Assembly (NCBI GenBank): GCA_913031335.1
Contig: CAJWGI010000032.1
Location: forward strand, 1 to 9,262
Direction: 5' to 3'
Source of the DNA: an uncultured Anaerolineales bacterium
GTDB lineage: Bacteria; Chloroflexota; Anaerolineae; Anaerolineales; UBA11657
DNA: 9,262 bases
A program made the position numbers and the translations under genes. The notes beneath the pieces are model-generated. The model was not told the DNA's origin. It ran no database searches and saw only the letters and a program-made list of their open reading frames with translations. Of this stretch, positions 1 to 5,895 are shown piece by piece. Numbering within the stretch: position 1 is the stretch's first letter; every line of letters begins with the position of its first letter.

Positions 1-474
1 GACGCCAAAAAAACCGTACTACGCAAAATTACATACGGACTTTACGTGCTGACAGCCAGCGCCGGAGACGAACTGGCAGCGGGCACTGCGAACTGGCTCT
101 CGCAGGCTTCGTTTACGCCGCCGCTGGTAATGGTGGGCGTGAAGGCTGACAGCGGCGTGCACGCGCTCATAGAGCGCAGCCGCGCCTTTGCCGTGAACAT
201 CCTCGCCGCCGGACAAAAAGACCTAGCTTCCGCTTTCTTCCGGCCGACCGAAGTGGGGAACGGGAATATCAACGGTTTCGCCTACGAACCGGGGCCGGAA
301 ACCGGCGCGCCACTGCTAACCGACCTGCCGGGCTGGTTCGAGGCGCGCGTCACAGGCGCAGTGCCGGGCGGCGACCACACTGTTTACGTGGCCGAAGTGA
401 TCTCTGTCGGTTTGCGGGATGCTGAAGCCAGATCGCTGGAGATGGGCAGCACCGGTTGGTTCTACGGGGGCTGA
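1..474 (+). CDS. Flavin reductase family protein (FMN-binding split barrel), 5' end cut by window edge
   Basis: The reading frame is open from base 1 and ends with TGA at 472-474. It encodes at least 157 residues beginning DAKKTVLRKITYGLYVLTA. That opening, followed by GDE.AAGTANWLSQASFTPP, then VGVK, HALIE, FAVN, the QKDLA..FF pattern and a C-terminal TGWFYGG, matches the flavin reductase-like domain family. These are small dimeric split-barrel proteins that bind FMN and often reduce free flavin with NAD(P)H or act as flavoprotein partners. Such proteins are usually about 160-170 residues, so probably only a few N-terminal residues lie outside the window. An internal GTG at 46 would remove the conserved ITYGLYVLTA strand, so it is not the true start. 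The gene faces the next one (holin-like) with a 25-bp gap and no obvious shared terminator. The physiological substrate or partner enzyme cannot be told from the sequence. Confidence 0.87.
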   Translation, partial: DAKKTVLRKITYGLYVLTASAGDELAAGTANWLSQASFTPPLVMVGVKADSGVHALIERSRAFAVNILAAGQKDLASAFFRPTEVGNGNINGFAYEPGPETGAPLLTDLPGWFEARVTGAVPGGDHTVYVAEVISVGLRDAEARSLEMGSTGWFYGG

Positions 475-499
475 ACTCTCGGCGCGCTGGCTTTTGCGG

Positions 500-871
500 T
501 CAACGCTTGAAAGCACTGCGCAACAGGAAGCTAATCGGCACGCTCACTAGGCTGACCACAAGCGCGCCCATGAAAGCTGCTTCGAACCCATCCACGCGGA
601 ACCCATAACCGAAATAGCGCCCGATGAGCCCGGCCAGCGCGAACATGACGGTGTTCACCAACAGCGCGCCGAGCCCAAGCGTAAGAATGATGAGCGGGCA
701 GGTCAGGAATTTCAACAGCGGGCGAATGAACGCGTTCACCAGCCCGAAAATAAGCGCGTTGACGATAACGGCCTCCACGCTGTTGTCCACTGGCGTGATG
801 CCGGGAACCACCCGAAAGGCCACCCAGATGGCTACCGCGTTCACGCCCCAGCGCAGAATTAATCCCCGCAT
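500..871 (-). CDS. Phage holin family / YvlD-like small membrane protein
   Basis: Encodes 123 residues dominated by hydrophobic segments: roughly residues 5-24, 31-50, 54-84 and 97-117, consistent with four membrane helices. The N-terminal pattern (RGLILRWGVNAVAIWVAFRVVPGI) and the central NALIFGLVNAFIRPLLKFLTCP segment followed by LGLGALLVNT are characteristic of the Phage_holin_4_2 superfamily (YvlD-like). Despite the name, this is a widespread chromosomal family of unknown function and not evidence for a prophage. The start is fixed because an in-frame TAG lies directly upstream of the ATG. No Shine-Dalgarno sequence is visible in the 29 bases upstream. The gene follows the MFS gene on the same strand with a 166-bp gap that contains a perfect 14-bp palindrome, so it may be separately controlled. 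The family call is firm; the role is unknown. Confidence 0.85.
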   Translation of the reverse strand: MRGLILRWGVNAVAIWVAFRVVPGITPVDNSVEAVIVNALIFGLVNAFIRPLLKFLTCPLIILTLGLGALLVNTVMFALAGLIGRYFGYGFRVDGFEAAFMGALVVSLVSVPISFLLRSAFKR

Positions 872-904
872 CTAACAATAACCCGCTTCAAATCCACGTT
901 TCTC

Positions 905-918
905 ATCTGCCGGCAGAT
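905..918. repeat. Perfect 14-bp palindrome upstream of the holin-like gene
   Basis: ATCTGCCGGCAGAT is self-complementary over all 14 bases. It sits 33 bp upstream of the ATG of the holin-like gene and about 120 bp past the stop of the MFS gene, both read leftwards. No T-run follows it on the minus strand, so an intrinsic terminator is unlikely. A dimeric-repressor operator is one possibility, and chance is another. The rest of the 166-bp gap (872-1037) shows no ORF worth calling. Confidence 0.35.
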
Positions 919-1037
919 TCTACCATTGGCGCGTGAATCCCACGACGCGGGGGCGATGCCCACAGAGTGGCATCTCCGCGGAACGGAGCCGGTCTCTCGC
1001 CAGCCATAAGGCCAGCGTGGAAAGCACGGAATGTGGG

Positions 1038-2294
1038 TCACGTTCCCGCACGCGGTCGCAGAACTTTGTGAAGCGCAACGGCCGCTGCCAGCGCGGCCAG
1101 CGACCCGAGCGCGAGTACCCCAAAAGCGCCCTCCCAGCGCAGGGGAACAGCGGCCGCGCCAGTTAAACTGGCGGGATTAAGGTAATCTAGCGCAGCCCCG
1201 AACAGTATCGGCGAGAGAGTACCAGCGCTAAACCCACAGAAGGAATACATTGCTAGCGCCCGCCCGAGGTACCTGCCGGGCACATTTTCGGTCAGCGTGG
1301 TGGAAATCACCGCCGAATCGGCGTTGGCGGCCACGGCCACGATGATGGCAACAGACACAGCGAGAATCAGGGGCGCACCCAGCACAAAACCTATGCTCAG
1401 CATTAATATCAGGCTGACGCTCGCGACCATGATGATTGTAAGCGAGCGGCCCGCCCGGTCTGAGAGAGCGCCCACCGCAGCTGTAGCCGCCGCACCGGTG
1501 AGGGTGGCCGTGCCCGCGAGGCCTGCGCCCGCAGCCGTGGCAGCATGCAGGCTACGCCCAGCAATCATCAGCGCGGTGGCCAGAAAGGCAGGCAGCCAAC
1601 TGCGCAACCCCAGTACCTCCCAGGTGTGGGCTGTGTACGCGCCGATAGCGAGCAATGCGGGCCGATTGCGCAGCAGTTCTGCGATAGATGGACCCGCGTC
1701 CGGGGCCGGCTGCTGGGCGAGTTTCGGTGGCATTCCGGGCAGCGCGCGCCACACCACCAGCGCCCCGACTATTGGCCCGGCCGAAAGCAAGGCAAAGGCG
1801 GTGCGCCACCCCAGCACGGTGGAGAGACTGCCGCCCAGAGCAATAGAGGCCGCCGACCCGAGCGTAAAGGCAGAGACAAACACCCCCACCGACCCGCCGC
1901 GCCTTTCCGCAGATACCCGCTCGGATATCAAGCGCACTCCCGGCATGTAGATGCCCGCCACCCCCATCCCGGTCAGCGCGCGCCAGACAATCGCGCTAGT
2001 CATGTCGCGCGCCAGCAGCGCGAATCCAAGGTTTGCCAGACCGGCCCACAGGGCGCATGCCGGGAGCAAACGTCTCATCGGCAGGTAGTCAGTGACTGAT
2101 GAAAGCACCAGCACAGCGGTGATGTAGCCCGCTTGAGTGGCCGCCTGAATCACGCCGGCTTGCGCATTGCTCAATCCCCATTCAGATTTGATGAGCGGGA
2201 GCGCGCCGGCAAAACTGAGGAAGACCAACACTGTGCCGGCCTGCACGACCCAGAGCGCGAGCAGCCAGCGGGGCGCGCGGAACACTCGAAACAT
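1038..2294 (-). CDS. Major facilitator superfamily (MFS) transporter, CynX/nitrate-transporter-like
   Basis: Encodes 418 residues, the normal length for a 12-helix MFS permease, with hydrophobic helices along the whole chain and a polar central loop around residues 187-210 (GMPPKLAQQPAPDAGPSIAE). The first half has a motif-A-like loop between helices 2 and 3 (SVTDYLPMRR, about 66-75) and a helix-4/5 region RALTGMGVAGIYMPGVRLISE. The second half repeats motif A as LSDRAGRS. The overall pattern resembles the cyanate/nitrate/nitrite (CynX/NarK) branch of MFS, but the substrate cannot be assigned. The protein is expected in the cytoplasmic membrane. The ATG at 2292-2294 has no Shine-Dalgarno; a TAAAAT element lies 7 nt before it, suggesting a leaderless transcript. 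It is transcribed divergently from the liv operon, leaving a 306-bp shared regulatory region. A 217-codon open frame on the opposite strand inside the gene is a composition shadow. Confidence 0.88.
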   Translation of the reverse strand: MFRVFRAPRWLLALWVVQAGTVLVFLSFAGALPLIKSEWGLSNAQAGVIQAATQAGYITAVLVLSSVTDYLPMRRLLPACALWAGLANLGFALLARDMTSAIVWRALTGMGVAGIYMPGVRLISERVSAERRGGSVGVFVSAFTLGSAASIALGGSLSTVLGWRTAFALLSAGPIVGALVVWRALPGMPPKLAQQPAPDAGPSIAELLRNRPALLAIGAYTAHTWEVLGLRSWLPAFLATALMIAGRSLHAATAAGAGLAGTATLTGAAATAAVGALSDRAGRSLTIIMVASVSLILMLSIGFVLGAPLILAVSVAIIVAVAANADSAVISTTLTENVPGRYLGRALAMYSFCGFSAGTLSPILFGAALDYLNPASLTGAAAVPLRWEGAFGVLALGSLAALAAAVALHKVLRPRAGT

Positions 2295-2301
2295 GCGCGC
2301 A

Positions 2302-2307
2302 ATTTTA
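2302..2307 (-). promoter_or_regulatory. Candidate -10 element of the MFS gene, leaderless layout
   Basis: Read on the minus strand the hexamer is TAAAAT (5 of 6 to consensus). It is followed by seven bases (T then GCGCGC) and the ATG of the MFS gene. Normal -10-to-start spacing would put transcript +1 within a base or so of the ATG, so the message would have no 5' UTR. This fits the missing Shine-Dalgarno. No good -35 hexamer is seen at 16-18 bp. Confidence 0.4.
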
Positions 2308-2384
2308 CCGCTTATTCAATTGGCAGGTATTCGCCGAGAAAAGGTATTTATACGTCAGCGCAACAGCCGGGACGGTTGTCGGAT

Positions 2385-2400
2385 GTGGTCTGAGACACAC
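2385..2400. repeat. Hyphenated palindrome upstream of the liv promoter
   Basis: GTGGTCT-G-AGACaCAC reads as GTG+GTCT / AGAC+CAC around a central G with one extra A in the right arm. It ends 7 bp upstream of the -35 hexamer of the liv promoter, and its right arm overlaps the first 9-bp direct repeat. The position would suit an activator or repressor half-site pair; this is inference. Confidence 0.3.
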
Positions 2401-2428
2401 AATCGAATTGACAGAAGCCCACAATCGA
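2398..2428 (+). promoter_or_regulatory. Two identical 9-bp repeats (CACAATCGA) bracketing the liv -35 box: candidate operator
   Basis: CACAATCGA occurs at 2398-2406 and again, without mismatch, at 2420-2428. The start-to-start distance is 22 bp, about two turns of B-DNA, so both copies face the same side of the helix. The -35 hexamer lies between them and the second copy occupies the -35/-10 spacer. A protein bound to both would probably occlude RNA polymerase. The likely target is the livHMGF operon; the regulator is not identified. Confidence 0.5.
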
Positions 2429-2437
2429 TGATACACT
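2408..2437 (+). promoter_or_regulatory. Candidate sigma-70-type promoter of the liv operon
   Basis: A perfect -35 TTGACA (2408-2413) is followed by an 18-bp spacer and the -10 TACACT (2432-2437, 4 of 6). The TGA directly before the -10 supplies an extended -10 (TGn). Predicted transcription start is near 2444, giving a leader of about 157 nt before livH. From 2439 to 2459 the non-template strand is a pure pyrimidine run of 21 bases, so the transcript would begin inside it. Confidence 0.6.
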
Positions 2438-2443
2438 GCCCCC

Positions 2444-2600
2444 TCTTTCTTTTTTCTTTGCGGAAGCCCGACGCGGGTGCCCGAATTGCGCAGCTGGATG
2501 ATAGACGGACTGCGCGACCCAAACGGGCTAGCTGGGCACGGTACCTTTGCAGCCCGCAACGCTTGCGACATAGTCATAATAAAGAGGGAAGACAAACCGC
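2444..2600 (+). promoter_or_regulatory. Leader of the liv operon with nested hairpin and competing pairings
   Basis: No coding sequence is supported here. The RNA can form one long nested hairpin: AGCCCG 2465-2470 with CGGGCT 2524-2529, inside it GGGT 2475-2478 with ACCC 2517-2520, and inside that GCGCAG 2488-2493 with CTGCGC 2510-2515 around a 16-nt loop. Alternatives exclude it: CGGGCT 2524-2529 can pair with a second AGCCCG at 2551-2556, and GTGCCC 2477-2482 can pair with GGGCAC 2534-2539. A compact hairpin CGCAA-CGC-TTGCG (2555-2567) lies just before the ribosome binding site. No U-run follows, so any switch would more likely act on translation than by termination. No riboswitch class I know fits. 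The pairings are read by eye; no folding energy was computed. Confidence 0.35.
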
Positions 2601-3665
2601 ATGTTTCGAAATGCGCCGGAACGGTTTTCATGGGTTGCGCTCCTGCTCTGGGCTCTTCGGGTAGGAGTGGTAATCCTCATCGTTTGGGGCGCATCTGCCA
2701 CCATCGCCTCCGGCCGATACTCAGCCAGCAACTGGATAAGCCTGATTGTCGCCGGGCTGGCACAGGGAAGCGTTTACGCCCTGATTGCCCTGGGATACTC
2801 CCTGGTGTACGGCATTCTCTTGATGATCAACTTTGCCCACGGCGAGGTGTTCATGGCCGGGGCATTCACAGCCTATTTTGCGGCCCGTGCTCTAGCGAAT
2901 TCCGGCTATCTGGAAAAGCATCCGCTGCTGACAATCGGCGCTCTACTGCTGGTGGCCATGACAACCTCCACAATCATCGCCGTCCTGCTGGAACGCATAG
3001 CATACCGCCCATTGAGAAATGCACCCCGGCTGGTGCCCCTGATCACTGCCATCGGCGCTTCTTTTTTCCTGCAATACACTTTTCGCGGCCTTTATGGATC
3101 TGGCTTCAAAGCCTACCCGGCGTTCGAGATTCTGCGGGGGAGATGGGTAATCGGCGGCGCAAGCATCCAGATAGTTCAGGTCGTGGTGCTGGTGAGCGCG
3201 CTGCTGCTGATGGCCGCACTGTTCTGGTTCGTGGAGCGTACCAAGACCGGTAAATCCATGCGCGCTGTGTCCGAAGACAAAGAAATCGCGGCGCTCATGG
3301 GCATCGATGTCAATCGGGTCATCTTCATTACCTTCGCCATTGGGGGGCTTCTGGCAGGTGCTGCCGGCGTGTTGAGAGGTTTGTACCAACCGCAAGGAAT
3401 CTCGGCATTCATGGGCTTCATTCCAGGGCTCAAGGCTTTTACTGCCGCCGTGTTAGGCGGCATCGGAAACATTCCCGGCGCTATGTTGGGTGGGATCTTT
3501 CTCGGGGTCGTTGAATCAATCGGGCCGAACCTGGTGCTTGAGGGACTGGGCATTCCAGGTGCAAATCAGCTCCGCGATGCCATCGCTATTGTAATGCTAG
3601 TACTCGTGTTGATTTTCCGACCACAAGGCATCCTGGGCGAAAAGCTGTCCGAGGAGAAAGCCTGA
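2601..3665 (+). CDS. livH: Branched-chain amino-acid ABC transporter permease LivH
   Basis: Encodes 354 residues, an inner-membrane permease of the HAAT-type ABC importer for leucine, isoleucine, valine and related amino acids. The core begins near residue 46 with the family pattern LIVAGLAQGSVYALIALGYS then VYGILLMINFAHGE. The cytoplasmic coupling loop (EAA-like) is at about 219-240, SMRAVSEDKEIAALMGIDVN, where the ATPases dock. The C-terminus carries the usual GGIGNIPGAMLGG and FRPQGILGE signatures. It exceeds the typical 290-310 residues because of about 45 extra N-terminal residues that include an additional hydrophobic helix (11-32). The ATG is preceded by GAGGGA at 2584-2589, 11 nt away, a somewhat long but usable spacing. 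It is the first gene of livHMGF. Its TGA overlaps the ATG of a 19-codon ORF (TGATG), suggesting coupling to livM. Substrate specificity cannot be fixed without the binding protein. Confidence 0.93.
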   Translation: MFRNAPERFSWVALLLWALRVGVVILIVWGASATIASGRYSASNWISLIVAGLAQGSVYALIALGYSLVYGILLMINFAHGEVFMAGAFTAYFAARALANSGYLEKHPLLTIGALLLVAMTTSTIIAVLLERIAYRPLRNAPRLVPLITAIGASFFLQYTFRGLYGSGFKAYPAFEILRGRWVIGGASIQIVQVVVLVSALLLMAALFWFVERTKTGKSMRAVSEDKEIAALMGIDVNRVIFITFAIGGLLAGAAGVLRGLYQPQGISAFMGFIPGLKAFTAAVLGGIGNIPGAMLGGIFLGVVESIGPNLVLEGLGIPGANQLRDAIAIVMLVLVLIFRPQGILGEKLSEEKA

Positions 3666-3724
3666 TGCCCGCGCCGTCAGGAAAGCAGCACCGGCAGAAG
3701 GCGAAAGAAGATAGCGATGGATAA
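3665..3724 (+). CDS. 19-codon ORF bridging livH and livM, possibly a translational coupler
   Basis: ATG at 3665-3667 overlaps the livH stop (TGATG) and the frame runs MPAPSGKQHRQKAKEDSDG to TAA at 3722-3724, overlapping the first 8 bases of livM (ATGGATAA). The product is polar and lysine-rich, with no recognisable domain. The stop/start geometry at both ends would let terminating ribosomes pass from livH through the ORF to livM. Only a weak purine-rich stretch (AAAGAAG, 3704-3710) precedes livM. Chance occurrence is possible, because a 51-bp gap easily holds a short frame. Confidence 0.3.
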   Translation: MPAPSGKQHRQKAKEDSDG

Positions 3725-5873
3725 CACGAAACTCAAGTTAGGCCTGAGGATGGGTTTCTTTGGCGCCATCGTGGCGCTCTATCTCTGCCTCGTCGGTTTG
3801 ATTGAGACTTTTGGAGAGCGCGATATCATCACCGGCGTGATTTCGCTCGGACACATATTGCTGCTGCTCGCCGGCCTGATGATAGGCTATCTGACCATGC
3901 GGCAGGTTGACCAGCACATCAATCCACTCCACGAGGCGGAACGCAAGGCGCCAGGCCTAGGAGACACAGCGCACAGCATCATGGCCGGGATTATCACCGG
4001 TCTTGCACTCGGCCTTCTCATGCTGGTTCTTGACCGGCTCAACATCCGAGACGTGTTGGTCAGCGCCTCTCCCAAGCTGCTCGAACTGCTGCTCTTGGAG
4101 AACGGGATCACCCCGGCCGTGCTTTCCCTACTTCCTTTCGGGCAGGGGCTGGCGGCGGGCGTGTTGCGTATCGTTGTACTCGGCGCTGTTCTGGGTCTGG
4201 CCGGCGGCGCACTGTACTTGCTGCCTGCTTCCGTACGGCGACCGCTAATATTCGGGATTGGTATGGTGGCGCTGTTGGGCCTGCTCTCCGACTTGATGCG
4301 GATTGCCCTGGACCAGCCCGGGTGGTCCGAGAGTTTCTACAAACTCCTTTATACGGGACGTGGTCTCTCATCACAGGGCGCGGGGATCACGGTTGTAGCA
4401 ACCGCGGCGATTACTGCGTTCTGGAGTTACATCCCGGATTTTTACGCGCGTGTCATCAGCATTCTCACCGCCTGGCTGCCGCCATGGCTCCGGACAACGC
4501 TGGCCGCCTTATTGTCTATTTCGCTGCTCCTTCGCTTGGCATGGTTTCTCGGCATTGAAACCGCGTACCCGCCCACACTACCCGCTTGCCCCGGGGTAAC
4601 GACCGGTGACATCAATCTGGCACAATGCCCTGGGCTGATCCTTGAAGGGTTCACCGCACCGCAAGGAAGCACGGAGGGGGGCCTGACCTCTTCTGCGCCG
4701 ATAGTGTCGGCTGCGATCACACTGGCTGAGTCCCTCATGTTCCTCGGAATAGCAGCCTCCATTGTGCTGCTGCTGCTGCGCGCCGTTCAGCAGGCGTCAA
4801 GAGCCGGCAAGCAGCAATGGCCTGCACCGCCACCTGAGACATTGGAGCGGGCAAAGCGCGTGGTCGCATTGTACCTCGGTGTAGCGGCGCTTCTTTTCGT
4901 GCCAGGAGTGGTCGGAGTCTATCCGAGCGAGGTCTTGGTCATGGTCGGGCTGTATGTGGTGATGGGTTTGGGAATAAACATCGTCGTGGGCATGGCGGGT
5001 CTTCTGGATCTGGGTTACGTAGCCTTCTTCGCAGTCGGGGCGTACAGCACGGCATTGCTAACAACGGTGGATGCCTCTGTCGGAGGCGCGCAAATGTCCT
5101 TCTGGGGTGCACTACCTCTAGTGGTGGCCATTACGGCCATAGCGGGTCTGATGGTCGGCGCGCCGGTGTTGCGTATGCGTGGTGACTATCTGGCAATTGT
5201 CACGTTGGGATTTGGAGAAATCGCTCGCATTCTGGCTTTATCGGACTGGTTCAAGCCGTGGTTAGGCGGCGCGCAGGGCATTATCAAGATACCCGATATA
5301 CACCTCGGCGGCATAGAATTCGTCGGGCCACAGAAACTTTATTACTTAATCCTGGTCAGCTGTCTCATTGCCTACTTTATCACAGCACGCCTGAAAGGCT
5401 CGCGCGTCGGGCGGGCATGGGGCGCCATGCGCGAGGACGAGCAGGTGGCAGATGTAATGGGTGTCAACACCACGGCCTACAAGTTGCTGGCCTTTGCGAT
5501 GGGTGCGCTTATAGCCAGCGTGAGCGGCGCCATCTTCGCGGCCAAATTGGGCACGATCTATCCGCACAGCTTCAAGGTGGAAGTTTCTATCACTGCGCTT
5601 GGCTTGCTTATTGTCGGGGGCATCGGAAGCCTGCCTGGAGTGGTGGTAGGTGCATTTGCGCTGGTGGGTTTGCCGGAGTTGCTCCGCGAGTTTTCCGAAT
5701 ATCGCATGCTTATTTACGGCGCGGCGATGGTAATCATGATGCTGGTACGGCCACAGGGCTTGCTGCCAAGCGCCGGACGGGGGCGCGAACTACAGGGTGA
5801 AGAGCTTGGCCAAGACGACTGGATGCGGATGGCAGCAGAGGCTGAAGCGGCAGGTTCAGACTCTGCTGCGTAA
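3717..5873 (+). CDS. livM: Branched-chain amino-acid ABC transporter permease LivM with ~380-residue N-terminal membrane extension
   Basis: Encodes 718 residues, far longer than the usual 300-425 of LivM. The canonical permease core is residues ~382-685: VGLYVVMGLGINIVVGMAGLLDLGYVAFFAVGAY at 410-443, the LRMRGDYLAIVTLGFGEI signature at 485-502, the EAA-like ATPase-docking loop RVGRAWGAMREDEQVADVMGV at 563-583, and GGIGSLPG and VRPQGLLPS near 634-685. Residues 1-380 contain about eight further hydrophobic helices (approximately 11-30, 41-60, 86-106, 147-169, 176-196, 222-239, 258-279, 329-355). A polar loop at 280-330 holds two cysteines (C291, C304), each followed by Pro-Gly. This region matches no domain I recognise. 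The acidic tail (690-718) is also extra. The ATG at 3717 is preceded by purine-rich AAAGAAG, and the frame is continuous from extension to core. The core assignment is firm; the extension's role is unknown. Confidence 0.92.
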   Translation: MDNTKLKLGLRMGFFGAIVALYLCLVGLIETFGERDIITGVISLGHILLLLAGLMIGYLTMRQVDQHINPLHEAERKAPGLGDTAHSIMAGIITGLALGLLMLVLDRLNIRDVLVSASPKLLELLLLENGITPAVLSLLPFGQGLAAGVLRIVVLGAVLGLAGGALYLLPASVRRPLIFGIGMVALLGLLSDLMRIALDQPGWSESFYKLLYTGRGLSSQGAGITVVATAAITAFWSYIPDFYARVISILTAWLPPWLRTTLAALLSISLLLRLAWFLGIETAYPPTLPACPGVTTGDINLAQCPGLILEGFTAPQGSTEGGLTSSAPIVSAAITLAESLMFLGIAASIVLLLLRAVQQASRAGKQQWPAPPPETLERAKRVVALYLGVAALLFVPGVVGVYPSEVLVMVGLYVVMGLGINIVVGMAGLLDLGYVAFFAVGAYSTALLTTVDASVGGAQMSFWGALPLVVAITAIAGLMVGAPVLRMRGDYLAIVTLGFGEIARILALSDWFKPWLGGAQGIIKIPDIHLGGIEFVGPQKLYYLILVSCLIAYFITARLKGSRVGRAWGAMREDEQVADVMGVNTTAYKLLAFAMGALIASVSGAIFAAKLGTIYPHSFKVEVSITALGLLIVGGIGSLPGVVVGAFALVGLPELLREFSEYRMLIYGAAMVIMMLVRPQGLLPSAGRGRELQGEELGQDDWMRMAAEAEAAGSDSAA

Positions 5874-5895
5874 AAGGCAGGGATAACAAGACGTC

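Noticed and set aside
500..871. Prophage lysis module suggested by the holin-family name
   Set aside because: YvlD-like proteins are ordinary chromosomal membrane proteins; no endolysin, phage structural gene or integrase is nearby.
872..900. Leaderless-type -10 for the holin-like gene (TATTGT on the minus strand)
   Set aside because: It matches only 4 of 6 and lies 3 nt before the ATG, too close for normal -10-to-start spacing.
1297..1950. 217-codon ORF on the + strand inside the MFS gene
   Set aside because: Low-complexity Ala/Arg/Pro/Thr composition typical of antisense frames in GC-rich DNA; the minus-strand MFS protein has clear helices and motifs.
2477..2600. tRNA-like or T-box-like element in the liv leader (TTGCGCAGCTGG resembles a tRNA A-box, and GGTACC is present)
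   Set aside because: No T-arm sequence such as GGTTCRA, no cloverleaf pairing, and no T-box consensus or terminator; the A-box resemblance is part of a simple stem.
5258..5800. 180-codon + strand ORF in another frame inside livM
   Set aside because: Arg/Gly/His-rich shadow; the LivM core signatures run through the same bases in frame with 3717.
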